A stretch of 64,000 nt of DNA from Pseudomonas lini (GCF_001042905.1 NZ_JYLB01000005.1:558001-622000), one strand, 5' to 3'. Counted from the stretch's first letter, positions 16,226 to 24,819 are shown. Notes: a model not told the origin generated them from the letters alone. Translations and numbers: made by a program.

Positions 16226-17536
16226 ATGTTCGATCCAGTCAACGAGCCGTCATTTCGTCTGGATATAGCGGGTCTTCCTGACCCCTTTGAGGTCTTGGCC
16301 TTTACCGGTAGTGAAGCCATCAGCGAGCCTTTTGTGTTCGACGTGGATCTGCTGAACATTGATCCAACGTTGGACCTCGCAAGCCTGCTGTATCGCTCGG
16401 CCTTTTTGCACTTCGGGCCCTTGGGGCAAGGTATTCACGGGCAGTTGCTGGGCCTCGTTCAGCTCGGCAATGGAGGTGAACCCAGGTTATGTCGTGTACG
16501 TCTTGGACCCAGGCTGGCGTGTCTGGCCCAGCGCTTCAATCAGCGGATATTCAGCCAGCGCTCGGTGCCGGAGATTCTCGCTCAGGTGCTCAAGGAACAC
16601 GGTATTGCCGACAAGAGTCGGCGCTTCGACCTGAGCGGCGATTACCCGTCCCGTGATTTCTGCACGCAGTACCGGGAATCAGACCTGCAATTTCTCCAGC
16701 GTCTGTGCGCCCAGGAACGGCTTCATTACTACTTCGAACACGGCTCACGCGGACACTGTCTGGTTTTCGGTGATGGCCTGGGGCAGTTTATCCGTGGCGA
16801 AGAGAGCGTCTTCAAGGGTGAGATCGAACGGCCAGGTGTGCATCAGTTCAAGCTTCACGGTTGCGGGCAGATCGCCGAAGGCCAGACGAATCTGGCGACG
16901 TTGCGCAGCGGCCAACTGATGCCGCTGTCCGGTCATCCGTGTGTGGACTGGAATCGACTCTGGCTACTGACCCATGTCGAGCATCAAGGGGGCCAGGAAC
17001 CGGGGCTTCCCTATAGCAATCAACTGCGCGCCGTTGGGCAGGAAATGCCTTTGGTGGCACCTCATTCGGGCGTGAAACCCAGGATGCATAGCCTGCAGCG
17101 GGCGTGGGTGGTCGAGGTCGATGAGTCTCAACCGGATCTGTCCAGATCGGTTGCCGTGCAGTTTGACTGGCTTTACCAGGGGGAGGGCGCAGCGCCCAGC
17201 CACTGCTGGTTGCCGTTGGCTCCCGAGCTGGAAGGCGCGGGCACCCTGCCGTTGAGTGAAGGGGCGCAGGTGCTGGTGAGCTTTATCGAAGGCGATCCGG
17301 ATCAACCCTTGATCAGCGGATTTCTACCCGGCGCAGATCCAGTCATACCCGACCTGCAACCCTCCTTGACGACCGATGCCGGCCCGGCGTTCGACGGCTT
17401 GTTGGGCATGCTGCAATCCAGCGAACCCTTGGTCCTCCTGTGCCTGCTGCCCGGCGGCGGCAGTTTCAGTCATTGCGCGCAGTCCTTTTGCACCTGCCGG
17501 GCGGCGATGCAGCTCGGCCAGAGCGGTGCGGCATGA
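16226..17536 (+). CDS. vgrG: Short VgrG type VI secretion spike protein
   Basis: VgrG trimers cap the Hcp tube and carry effectors. This 436-residue protein has the gp27-like base (residues 1-300), with FNQRIFSQRSVPEILAQVL, DYPSRDFCTQYRESDLQFLQRLCAQE and HYYFEH, followed by an OB-fold of the gp5 type (DWLYQGEGAAPSHCWLPLAPE, PLISGFLPGADP). It stops soon after the OB-fold, so it lacks the long beta-helix needle and DUF2345 extension of classical VgrGs. A short Cys-rich tail (SFSHCAQSFCTCRA) is present instead. The stop overlaps the adaptor start by ATGA. No T6SS structural genes are nearby, so it is an orphan vgrG. Confidence 0.92.
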   Translation: MFDPVNEPSFRLDIAGLPDPFEVLAFTGSEAISEPFVFDVDLLNIDPTLDLASLLYRSAFLHFGPLGQGIHGQLLGLVQLGNGGEPRLCRVRLGPRLACLAQRFNQRIFSQRSVPEILAQVLKEHGIADKSRRFDLSGDYPSRDFCTQYRESDLQFLQRLCAQERLHYYFEHGSRGHCLVFGDGLGQFIRGEESVFKGEIERPGVHQFKLHGCGQIAEGQTNLATLRSGQLMPLSGHPCVDWNRLWLLTHVEHQGGQEPGLPYSNQLRAVGQEMPLVAPHSGVKPRMHSLQRAWVVEVDESQPDLSRSVAVQFDWLYQGEGAAPSHCWLPLAPELEGAGTLPLSEGAQVLVSFIEGDPDQPLISGFLPGADPVIPDLQPSLTTDAGPAFDGLLGMLQSSEPLVLLCLLPGGGSFSHCAQSFCTCRAAMQLGQSGAA

Positions 17537-18330
17537 TCGCCGCTCAAGCGGTCGATCCGACCCCGCAATGGCTGTTGCTCGATGTTCCGGGCGTGCCTCA
17601 GGCCGGCGCGAGTTTGCGGCAACAGTTTGTTCATGCCCGATGGTTCAGCCTGTTCGAAGGCACCGAATTTCACCCCTTGCGTGAGCGCGGGCCGGTGTTG
17701 GTCGACCTTCGCGAATGCCCGGCATTGGCCGAGCTGTGCCAAAGTGCGCCACATACCTGGAGCGGGTTGCTGCTGGTCAGTGAAGCATCGTCATCGCAGC
17801 TGCTGGAGCATTTGCGACGCATGCTCGCGGTCACCTTGGGTCTGCATCACCGGGCCTTGTTGAGTTACTACAACCCACACACGGCGAGTTATTTTTTCGA
17901 TGCTTGCGATGCGCAGGAGCTGAGTCGCTGGCTCGGTCCGATCGATCAGTTGCGCTGGTTCGGCGGCACCTGGGCCGACCGGGCCATAGGCTGTCAGGGC
18001 TGGCAGCAGTTGTTCAATCCGCGGCTTGCCGTCCGGCCGCTGGCCATCGAAGAAAACCTCAGCCTGCGTCAGCGAGAGACCTTGCAAACCTGCCTGCTGG
18101 AACAACACACCTGGCGCTGGAGCCGATCCACCAACACCGACTACAACAGCTTGTGGGCTTACTTGCAGGAAGGACTGGCGCTGGGTTTCAGCGAACGTGC
18201 GGTGCTCGATGGCTGGTTATGGTTGCGCTTGCAGCATCCCTACGCAGTGGCCGGGCAGCCGTTGTCGGGAGCCACCCAGCAGGAGCGTCTCGATAGATTG
18301 CGCAACCTGTGGCAGAACGATCAACCCTGA
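17533..18330 (+). CDS. DUF4123 type VI effector adaptor (Tap/TEC)
   Basis: DUF4123 proteins are chaperone-adaptors that attach a specific effector to VgrG. The 265-residue protein begins MIAAQAVDPTPQWLLLDVPG and shows the family strand and helix pattern WFSLFEGTEF, GPVLVDLREC and SGLLLVSEASSSQLLEHLRRML. It then has RALLSYYNPHTASYFFDACD and a helical C-terminus. The ATG overlaps the vgrG stop. Normally the cognate effector gene follows directly. Here only 12 nt remain before the convergent MATE gene ends, so the effector is absent or encoded elsewhere. Confidence 0.88.
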   Translation: MIAAQAVDPTPQWLLLDVPGVPQAGASLRQQFVHARWFSLFEGTEFHPLRERGPVLVDLRECPALAELCQSAPHTWSGLLLVSEASSSQLLEHLRRMLAVTLGLHHRALLSYYNPHTASYFFDACDAQELSRWLGPIDQLRWFGGTWADRAIGCQGWQQLFNPRLAVRPLAIEENLSLRQRETLQTCLLEQHTWRWSRSTNTDYNSLWAYLQEGLALGFSERAVLDGWLWLRLQHPYAVAGQPLSGATQQERLDRLRNLWQNDQP

Positions 18331-18342
18331 AGCAGACCCTCG

Positions 18343-19683
18343 TCATCCATTGAGCCAGCTGTCGTGCTTGCGCAAGTACCAGGCAAACGCGCCAAGGGTC
18401 AGGCTGCGCAGCAACATGAACAACAGGAAGGTTATCCACAATCCATGGTTGCCCAAGCCTTGCAGCGCCCAGGCGAAGGGCAGCAGCAGGATCAACGTCA
18501 GCAGCATGCCGTTGCGCATTTCCCGAGCGCGGGTGGCGCCGATGAACAGGCCGTCGAGCAGGTAACTCCAGACAGCAATCAGCGGCAGCACCGCGAGGTA
18601 AGGCAGGTAAAGGAAGGCGGTGTCGCGCACGCTCTGGATGTCGGTCTGCATCTCGATGAACAGGTGCCCGGCGAGCAGAAACAGCAAGGCAAACCCCACA
18701 CTCGCCAGCAACGACCAACCGCACGCCACCACCAATGAGCGGCGCAGGGCCTCTCGGTCGCGAGCACCGATGGCGTGTCCGCACAGTGCTTCGACTGCGT
18801 GGGCCAAACCGTCCAGCGCGTGGGCGGTCAGCAGCAGACCGTTAAGCAGCAACGCATTGGCGGCAACTGTGGCATCGCCGAGCCGTGCGCCCTGCACAGT
18901 GATCAGGAAAAACACCGACTGCAACGCCAGGCTGCGGATGAAGATGTCGCGATTGACCGCCAGTAATGGGCGCCAACTCTGCCACAACGCCAGCGCGGCC
19001 CAGGCGATATGGCCGGGGTAGGCGCGCAGGGCTTTGCGGGTCATGAACAGGCCGATCAGTGCGCCGGTCCACTCGGCGATCACCGAGGCCCGGGCCGCGC
19101 CGACCACACCCCACTCCAGGCCGAGCACGAACCACAGGTTCAGCGCGATATTGACCAGGTTGGTGCTCAGCAGAATCGCCAGCGGAGCTCGAGCGTTCTG
19201 GGTGCCGAGGAACCAGCCCACCAGCGCGTAACTGGCCAGCGCCGCCGGCAAGCCGAACAGCCGTGTGTGGAAGAATTCGCGGGTGAGCTGATCCAGCTCC
19301 GCCGACGGTTGCATGAAGTGCAACGCGACCCCGCTCAACGGCACGCCCAGCGTCCCTAAAAGAATGGCCAGGCCCATGGCCAACAGCAGACCCTGGAGCA
19401 AAATCTGCCGCAACGCTGCGCCATCCCCACGCCCGGCAGCCTGGGCGGCGAACCCGGTGGAGCCCATGCGCAGAAAGCCCATGGCCCAGGCAAGAAAGGT
19501 ATACAGACTGGCACCCACTGCGACAGCACCGAGCTGATGAGCATGGGGCAGGTGGCCGACGACGGTACTGTCGACCAGCGCCACCAGCGGTACGGAAATG
19601 TTCGAGAGAATCATCGGGGCGGCGAGCGCCCAGACTCGACGATGGGTCGGACGGTCGCGCCAGTCGGCAATCAGGTTGGGCAT
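18343..19683 (-). CDS. MATE family efflux transporter, DinF-like
   Basis: MATE proteins export organic cations using H+ or Na+ gradients. The 446-residue protein has the expected 12 membrane segments in two related halves. The first half starts WALAAPMILSNISVPLVALVDSTVVG, the DinF-subgroup signature, and the second includes AHALDGLAHAVEALCGHAIGARD. AAGGAG precedes the ATG. It converges on the DUF4123 gene with 12 nt between the stops. The substrate is unknown. Confidence 0.92.
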   Translation of the reverse strand: MPNLIADWRDRPTHRRVWALAAPMILSNISVPLVALVDSTVVGHLPHAHQLGAVAVGASLYTFLAWAMGFLRMGSTGFAAQAAGRGDGAALRQILLQGLLLAMGLAILLGTLGVPLSGVALHFMQPSAELDQLTREFFHTRLFGLPAALASYALVGWFLGTQNARAPLAILLSTNLVNIALNLWFVLGLEWGVVGAARASVIAEWTGALIGLFMTRKALRAYPGHIAWAALALWQSWRPLLAVNRDIFIRSLALQSVFFLITVQGARLGDATVAANALLLNGLLLTAHALDGLAHAVEALCGHAIGARDREALRRSLVVACGWSLLASVGFALLFLLAGHLFIEMQTDIQSVRDTAFLYLPYLAVLPLIAVWSYLLDGLFIGATRAREMRNGMLLTLILLLPFAWALQGLGNHGLWITFLLFMLLRSLTLGAFAWYLRKHDSWLNG

Positions 19684-19766
19684 GCAGGCTCCTTGGGGGC
19701 GCCTGCATTGTAGCGGCAGATTGTGTTCAGTTAAGCGAACGCAATCTACAAAACATCAGAGATCTA

Positions 19767-19858
19767 ATGTGGGAGCGGGCTTGCTCGCGAAGGCTTTCTT
19801 ACATTCAACATGTCAGTCGACTGACACACCGCTTTCGCGAGCAAGCCCGCTCCCACAT
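19767..19858. repeat. REPIN, GCGGGCTTGCTCGCGAA class
   Basis: Inverted ATGTGGGAGCGGGCTTGCTC arms enclose a spacer with AGTCGACTGACACACCGCTT. The same extended unit, spacer included, occurs at 46977-47056, 58467-58556 and 60624-60713. Confidence 0.93.
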
Positions 19859-19873
19859 TAATTGGGCGCAGCT

Positions 19874-20167
19874 TTAGTGAACAATCCAGCTCAGCAACCA
19901 CAATCCCAGCAACAACCAGATAATCCCCATGATGATCGATGCGTTCATGAAGGCGCGGATCGCGGCCCATAGCAGCATCAGCCCGATGATCAGCGTGATG
20001 ATGCTGACGATCGAAGTGTCCATGCCCAGCGCCTGGGCCAACCCTTCGACAAAATTGCTGCCGGCGTTGCTCAACAGGTTGAACAGACCACTGAGGGCAT
20101 CGATGATGAACCGGATGGCCGAGCCGATTATCTGGCCGAGCCATTCGAAAAAGCTTTCTACCTGCAT
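19874..20167 (-). CDS. Small two-segment membrane protein
   Basis: I do not recognise this 97-residue protein. It starts MQVESFFEWLGQIIGSAIRF, has an amphipathic N-terminal half with LFNLLSNAGSNFVEGLAQAL, and then two membrane segments at about 54-74 and 78-95, ending LLLGLWLLSWIVH. The frame is open upstream to 20299, but that part is encoded by a solo REP and unrelated sequence, so the inner ATG is preferred. Hydrophobicity and codon use look like a real gene. It ends 16 nt from the REPIN. No functional clue comes from its neighbours. Confidence 0.7.
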   Translation of the reverse strand: MQVESFFEWLGQIIGSAIRFIIDALSGLFNLLSNAGSNFVEGLAQALGMDTSIVSIITLIIGLMLLWAAIRAFMNASIIMGIIWLLLGLWLLSWIVH

Positions 20168-20233
20168 GTGTACGTCCCGATGGAGTGGTGGCGTGGTTGC
20201 CGGATCCGAGCGTTGGGCTATGGATCGTGCTGC

Positions 20234-20263
20234 GTAGGAGCTGCCGAAGGCTGCGATCTTTTT
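20234..20263. repeat. Solo REP, GTAGGAGCTGCCGAAGG class
   Basis: One unpaired copy of GTAGGAGCTGCCGAAGGCTG followed by CGATCTTTTTG, between the small membrane-protein gene and the pyrophosphohydrolase gene. Confidence 0.85.
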
Positions 20264-20349
20264 GAGTATGGCGCAAGTGCGCAGGCACAACGCTGCCACT
20301 TGCCTTCACCCGCCATCCCCCTGAAGCTATACGTCTTCAGGAGAGCCCG

Positions 20350-20652
20350 ATGAACCTTGTTGAACTGACCGAACGCCTGCACGCCATTCGCGACCGCAAT
20401 GACTGGCGGCAATTTCACAGCCCGAAAAACCTGGCCATGGCCGCAAGCGTGGAAATGTCCGAGCTGGTGGAGATTTTCCAGTGGCTGACCGAAGACCAGT
20501 CGCGTCAATTGCCGGCAGACAAGCTCGCCCATGCCGGGCAGGAAATCGGCGACATCGTGCTGTATCTACTGCTGCTGTGCAGCGAGTTGGGGTTGGACAT
20601 GAATGAAGTGGTGCGCAGCAAACTCGCGGACAGCGAACGGCGGTTCAGCTGA
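20350..20652 (+). CDS. MazG-like nucleotide pyrophosphohydrolase
   Basis: The 100-residue protein belongs to the all-alpha NTP pyrophosphohydrolases that clean up non-canonical nucleotides such as dCTP analogues. It has the FHSPKNLAMAASVEMSELVE helix with the metal-binding glutamates and the second acidic helix EIGDIVLYLLLLCSELGLD. Length and layout fit the small RS21-C6/MazG-like group. Its TGA shares one base with the cmoM start codon, so the two are co-translated. The substrate cannot be assigned from sequence. Confidence 0.88.
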   Translation: MNLVELTERLHAIRDRNDWRQFHSPKNLAMAASVEMSELVEIFQWLTEDQSRQLPADKLAHAGQEIGDIVLYLLLLCSELGLDMNEVVRSKLADSERRFS

Positions 20653-21401
20653 TGAGCGACCGTCATTTCGATCAGCTGGCGACTCGCTTCGCCGAAAAAA
20701 TCTACGGTGGCGCCAAAGGTGCGATCCGGCTCGCCGTGCTGCAAGCCGACCTGGCCGAAACCCTGCCGGACCGCCCGTTGCGCGTCCTGGACATCGGCGC
20801 AGGCCTGGGCCACATGTCGTTGTGGCTGGCCGAGCGGGGTCATCAGGTGACCCTCGCCGAACCCGCCGAACCGATGCTTGAAGGTGCCCGCCAGCGCTTC
20901 GCCGAAGCGGGGCAGACGGCGACGTTCATCCAGGCACCGTGGCAGGACCTGCTCGGTCAGCTCACCGAACCTTACGATCTGGTGCTGTGCCACGCCGTGC
21001 TGGAATGGCTGGCCGAACCCCATGCAATTCTGCCGGTGCTGCATCAGTTGACGAAGCCGGACGGCTGGTTGTCCCTGGCGTTCTACAACCGCGATGCGTT
21101 GATCTACCGCAACCTGCTCAAGGGCCATTTCCGCAAGATGCGCAAGAATGACATGGCCGGCGAGAAGCAGAGCCTGACTCCGCAACAGCCACTTGATCCA
21201 CGGGAACTGGCGGCGCAACTTGAGAGCATGTGGCAGGTCGAAACCCAGAGTGGGGTGCGGGTTTTTTACGACTACATGCCGGTGGAATTCCAGGCCCGCG
21301 TCGAGCTACCGGACTTGCTGGAAATGGAACTGGCCCACCGCCGTCACCCAAGCTTCGCCGGGCTTGGGCGCTATTTGCACTGGATCTGTCGGCCGATCTG
21401 A
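20652..21401 (+). CDS. cmoM: tRNA 5-carboxymethoxyuridine methyltransferase CmoM
   Basis: CmoM (formerly SmtA) methylates cmo5U to mcmo5U at wobble position 34 of several tRNAs, using SAM. The 249-residue protein begins MSDRHFDQLATRFAEKIYGG, as in E. coli. It has the SAM loop VLDIGAGLGHMSLWLAE at about residues 40-56, the motif-II acid in VTLAEPAEPML, and CHAVLEWLAEP. LVLCHAVLEWL and LAFYNRDALIYRNLLKG are characteristic of CmoM. Translation is coupled to the upstream MazG-like gene, and the DUF4136 lipoprotein gene follows after 12 nt. Confidence 0.93.
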   Translation: MSDRHFDQLATRFAEKIYGGAKGAIRLAVLQADLAETLPDRPLRVLDIGAGLGHMSLWLAERGHQVTLAEPAEPMLEGARQRFAEAGQTATFIQAPWQDLLGQLTEPYDLVLCHAVLEWLAEPHAILPVLHQLTKPDGWLSLAFYNRDALIYRNLLKGHFRKMRKNDMAGEKQSLTPQQPLDPRELAAQLESMWQVETQSGVRVFYDYMPVEFQARVELPDLLEMELAHRRHPSFAGLGRYLHWICRPI

Positions 21402-21413
21402 CCGGAGCGCGAA

Positions 21414-22040
21414 ATGAAAAGTCGTTCAGGGTTGCTGGTGATCTGTCTCGGGTTGGCGGCCTGTCAGGGCAGCAACCCTTATGTCGCGACGTCCAATCCC
21501 CTGCCACCGGCACCGCCCCAGGCCGCCACCACCTTCGACCGCAGCGCCTACCCGGCGGATCCCCGCGATTACGGCCGCTATCGCAGTTGGGCCTGGCTCA
21601 ACGGACGCCTGCCACCGGGCACGGCCTGGGCCGACTCGGCGCAGGTGGCCGAAGCGGTCAGCAATGCCCTCGATCAACGCGGCTTGCGCCCGCTGCACGA
21701 CAACCGCCCGGCGGACCTGTTGGTCAGCGCCGATTTGCATCTGGAAACCCGCTTGCGACAGGTGCAGGACGACTATGGTTACGGCGGGGGTTACTACGGC
21801 GGTGGTTATGGCGGTTACAACCGCTACGGCAGCAGTTACGGCATGTACAACACGGTGCCGGTCATCCGCACTTATCAGGTACAAGTGGTGGTGGTGCGAG
21901 TCGATCTGTTCGACGCGAGCACCGGTCAGCCGGTATGGAGCGCCAGTGCCGAAACCAGCAGTCAGGGAAGCCAGAGCGAGCGTGCCGATGCCATACGCGA
22001 AGCTGTCGAAAAGGCCATGTCGGCGTATCCTCCTAGTTAG
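21414..22040 (+). CDS. DUF4136 lipoprotein 1, Gly/Tyr-rich insert
   Basis: The 208-residue precursor has a lipoprotein signal MKSRSGLLVICLGLAACQGS with the lipobox LAAC at residue 17, so it should be lipidated. The mature part has the DUF4136 pattern: DYGRYRSWAWLNG, ALDQRGLRPLHDNRPADLLVS and a C-terminal VDLFDASTGQPVWSASAE. Near residues 118-144 it carries a Gly/Tyr repeat with GGGYYGGGYGGYNRYGSSYG. GGAG precedes the ATG. It follows cmoM closely and is followed by a paralogue. The function of the family is not known. Confidence 0.87.
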   Translation: MKSRSGLLVICLGLAACQGSNPYVATSNPLPPAPPQAATTFDRSAYPADPRDYGRYRSWAWLNGRLPPGTAWADSAQVAEAVSNALDQRGLRPLHDNRPADLLVSADLHLETRLRQVQDDYGYGGGYYGGGYGGYNRYGSSYGMYNTVPVIRTYQVQVVVVRVDLFDASTGQPVWSASAETSSQGSQSERADAIREAVEKAMSAYPPS

Positions 22041-22093
22041 CTTCCTATACAGGAAGCATCCCGCAGGTGCATGTCTTCTATCGGAGAAAAATC

Positions 22094-22651
22094 ATGTTCC
22101 GCCGTCTCGCTTTACTGGCCATGGCCGCGCTGCTCACTGCCTGCGCCGCCAACCAGGTCAATCATGACTTCGATGCCAGCCGCGACTTTGCCGCCTACCG
22201 TAGCTGGAGCTGGAAAGAGCCCGCCGTGCAATACCGTCCCGATGACCCACGGATCAAAAGTGACCTGACCGAACAACGCATCCGCCAATCCGTTGCCGAT
22301 CAGCTGGATCAGCGTGGCTTGCGACCAGCCGCCGGTGGTGCTGGCTCGGATCTGAAGGTACAGGCCTATCTGATTGTCGAAGATCGCCAGCAACAGGTGA
22401 GTACTAACTATGGCGGCGGTTATGGTGGCCCATGGTACGGCTACTGGGGCGGGCCGATGTACACCGAAACCCGCAACGTCAGCTACAAGGTAGCGACCAT
22501 CCAGGTCGACCTGCTTGATGGCAAGGACGGCAAACTGGTGTGGCGCGGCAGCGACGAGCAGACGCTCAGCCGCACACCGAACCCGCAGGACCGTAGCAAT
22601 AAAATCCGCGAGACGGTCGGGCGGATATTGGCTAACTATCCACCGAGATAA
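22094..22651 (+). CDS. DUF4136 lipoprotein 2
   Basis: The 185-residue paralogue of the preceding gene has signal MFRRLALLAMAALLTACAAN with lipobox LTAC. The mature protein begins VNHDFDASRDFAAYRSWSWK and shows DQRGLRPAAGGAGSDLKVQAYL, a shorter Gly/Tyr/Trp segment (YGGGYGGPWYGYWGGPMY) and VDLLDGKDGKLVWRGSDEQT. The ATG at 22094 is preceded by CGGAGAAA; an upstream in-frame ATG at 22067 would spoil the signal peptide. The pair is a tandem duplication that has diverged. A REP hairpin follows 13 nt after the stop. Confidence 0.88.
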   Translation: MFRRLALLAMAALLTACAANQVNHDFDASRDFAAYRSWSWKEPAVQYRPDDPRIKSDLTEQRIRQSVADQLDQRGLRPAAGGAGSDLKVQAYLIVEDRQQQVSTNYGGGYGGPWYGYWGGPMYTETRNVSYKVATIQVDLLDGKDGKLVWRGSDEQTLSRTPNPQDRSNKIRETVGRILANYPPR

Positions 22652-22664
22652 GTAGCAGGAAGAT

Positions 22665-22743
22665 CAAAAGATCGCAGCCTGCGGCAGCTCCTACAGGGGA
22701 TTGATGTACACCTGTAGGAGCTGCCGCAGGCTGCGATCTTTTG
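22665..22743. repeat. REP pair, GTAGGAGCTGCCGCAGG class
   Basis: Inverted copies of GTAGGAGCTGCCGCAGGCTG plus CGATCTTTTG flank a 17-nt centre. The stem base pairs GCGG/CCGC differ from the CGAAGG variant in both arms. It lies between the lipoprotein gene and the tadG-like gene. Confidence 0.92.
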
Positions 22744-22836
22744 AGTTTGATCTGCGGCAACCTGTGAACGCGCCTACTACACTGCTCCACACCAATGGAA
22801 GTAGCCCTCGGCAGTGCGCCGGCAAAGGAGTGCGCC

Positions 22837-24819
22837 ATGTCTCTCCGCTTGCAGTTTCGTAGCCCGGCCCGGCAACGGGGAGCGATCGGTTTGATGGCGG
22901 TGCTGGCCTTGGGCATGGCCTTGGTGTTTCTGCTGGTCATGATCGACAGCGGCCGCCTGTACCTGGAAAAGCGCAGTTTGCAGCGGGTGGCGGATATGGC
23001 CGCGCTGGAGGCCGCCACGCGCAACGGTGATTGCGCCGTGGGGGCCACCGCTACCGCCTATGCCACCTCTAGCGCAAACCGCAACAACTTCACCCTTCCT
23101 GATCCCACGCGCAGTCTGGCGGTAGCCTGTGGCACCTTGACCCTGGACGCCAACAATCTTCGGGTTTTTACGGTTAATGCGAGCAGCAGCGAAGCCATTC
23201 GGGTGATCGCCAGCCATTCGGTCCCGCAGAGTTTTGCCGGCGGCATCGGCGCCCTGTTCGGCGGCGCTCCAGCCGGGGCGACCCTCAACCTGACCGCGAC
23301 CGCCGTCGCGGCGTTGCCACCTCCGCTGGCATCGCTGACCATTCGCAGTACGGTGCTGACTATCGATACCAGCAAGTCGACCACCCTCAATGGACTGTTC
23401 GGTGGTTTGCTGGGCAGCAATCTGAACCTTTCCGTGGCGGGCTGGCAGGGTCTGGTGAACACCAACATCAGCCTGCTCGGTTACCTCGATCGATTGAAGG
23501 TCGACCTCGGCCTCAACGCCGCCGGGTATGAGCAGGTATTGGGCACTTCGGTGGCCGTCAGTCAGCTGATCCAGACAGCCGTCAATGTGCTGGACCCCGG
23601 CGGCACGCTCGGTGCGACGGCGACCATCGTCGGTCTGCAAGCACTCAAGGTTGCCGCTGGCTCAACGACCGTGGTGCTGGGCAATATGCTGCACGTCGAG
23701 AACGGCAGCAATATCTCGGCGTTGGCGACGAACGTGAGTGTGTTCAACCTGATTGAAGGCATCGTGCAACTGGCCAACAAGAAAAATGGCCTGGTGGCGA
23801 CGCTGCCGATCAATCTGGCGGGGCTGGCGCAAATCACGGCCCGGGTGCAGGTGCTGGAGCCGCCGCAACTCTCGGCAATCGGCAACCCGAAAAACGCGGC
23901 GCTGGATCCACTGGGGCCCAATCGGATCTACGTGAGAACCGCGCAGGTGCGCACATTGCTGTCGATCGACCTGCCGGCACTCGACGCCATTGTGGCGCTG
24001 GTCAATGCAGTGGCGGACCTTGCAGGGCCGCTGACCAACACCCTCAATGCCTTGCTCAATCTCAACCTGGTGGCGGTGCTCAATTCACTGACCTGTGCCT
24101 TGGGCGTGCCCTGCCAGACACCCGACATCAAGCTGTTGCCGGGGCCGATACGGCTCGACGTGGCGCTGGAGGTCGCCAGCGCCAGCAGTTACGTCACGGC
24201 CTACAGCTGCGTCAGTAATACCAACAAAACCCTGACCACCAGCACCAGTACATCGCTGGTGAACCTGAAAATCGGCCGGATCGATGCGGCCAGCATGTTC
24301 GGCAGCAACACCACGCCGCCTGCGGTCACGGTGCAGCCGTTGAAGGTGATCGATATCGGGATCAAAACCTGTCGCAGGATTCTGTTCTTGCCTATCACCT
24401 GCGATCCGCGTGTGCCCGGCGTCGGTGGCGGTATCGATATCGTTGCCGACACCAGCGTGGCGGCGAACGCCAACATATCCCACGTCTATTCCGCACCACC
24501 CGCTACCAGCCTGCCGGAAATCAACCAGCCACCGTTCTACTACTCGTTTACCACCAGCAGCATCGTTAGCAGTCTGCTCAACACGCCGCTTAACATTCAC
24601 GTGGACATGTATGGCCCGTCGGGCAGTCTTGTCAGTGGTCTGGGGACGATCCTGAGCAGCGTCACCACCTTGCTGGTCAGCGCGATCAACAGCGTGCTCA
24701 GCCCGTTGCTCGATAGTTTGATCAACACCTTGCTGTTGAGCCTTGGGATCGATTTGAACAAGGTCGACGTCGGTGCCAACCTCAGCTGTCATTCGGGACG
24801 CGCGACGCTGGTGATCTGA
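22837..24819 (+). CDS. tadG: TadG-like pilus assembly protein (DUF2134 type)
   Basis: TadG-type proteins are inner-membrane-anchored components of Flp pilus assembly. The 660-residue product starts MSLRLQFRSPARQRGAIGLM and has one membrane segment at about 17-36, with the TadE-like feature MIDSGRLYLEKRSLQRVADMAALEAA. A long Ser/Thr/Val/Leu-rich periplasmic region follows. AAAGGAG precedes the ATG at 22837. A DTSKS sequence near residue 178 resembles the MIDAS motif of von Willebrand A domains, but I cannot confirm that fold. Two CxxxxC-like pairs occur late in the protein. Its last 31 bases overlap the convergent pprA gene. In P. aeruginosa tadG is at the other side of pprB, so the gene has moved. 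Confidence 0.85.
   Translation: MSLRLQFRSPARQRGAIGLMAVLALGMALVFLLVMIDSGRLYLEKRSLQRVADMAALEAATRNGDCAVGATATAYATSSANRNNFTLPDPTRSLAVACGTLTLDANNLRVFTVNASSSEAIRVIASHSVPQSFAGGIGALFGGAPAGATLNLTATAVAALPPPLASLTIRSTVLTIDTSKSTTLNGLFGGLLGSNLNLSVAGWQGLVNTNISLLGYLDRLKVDLGLNAAGYEQVLGTSVAVSQLIQTAVNVLDPGGTLGATATIVGLQALKVAAGSTTVVLGNMLHVENGSNISALATNVSVFNLIEGIVQLANKKNGLVATLPINLAGLAQITARVQVLEPPQLSAIGNPKNAALDPLGPNRIYVRTAQVRTLLSIDLPALDAIVALVNAVADLAGPLTNTLNALLNLNLVAVLNSLTCALGVPCQTPDIKLLPGPIRLDVALEVASASSYVTAYSCVSNTNKTLTTSTSTSLVNLKIGRIDAASMFGSNTTPPAVTVQPLKVIDIGIKTCRRILFLPITCDPRVPGVGGGIDIVADTSVAANANISHVYSAPPATSLPEINQPPFYYSFTTSSIVSSLLNTPLNIHVDMYGPSGSLVSGLGTILSSVTTLLVSAINSVLSPLLDSLINTLLLSLGIDLNKVDVGANLSCHSGRATLVI

Noticed and set aside
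23350..23390. DTSKS in the tadG-like protein as a MIDAS site
   Set aside because: The five-residue match lies in a Ser/Thr-rich stretch without the other von Willebrand A motifs, so I did not annotate the domain.
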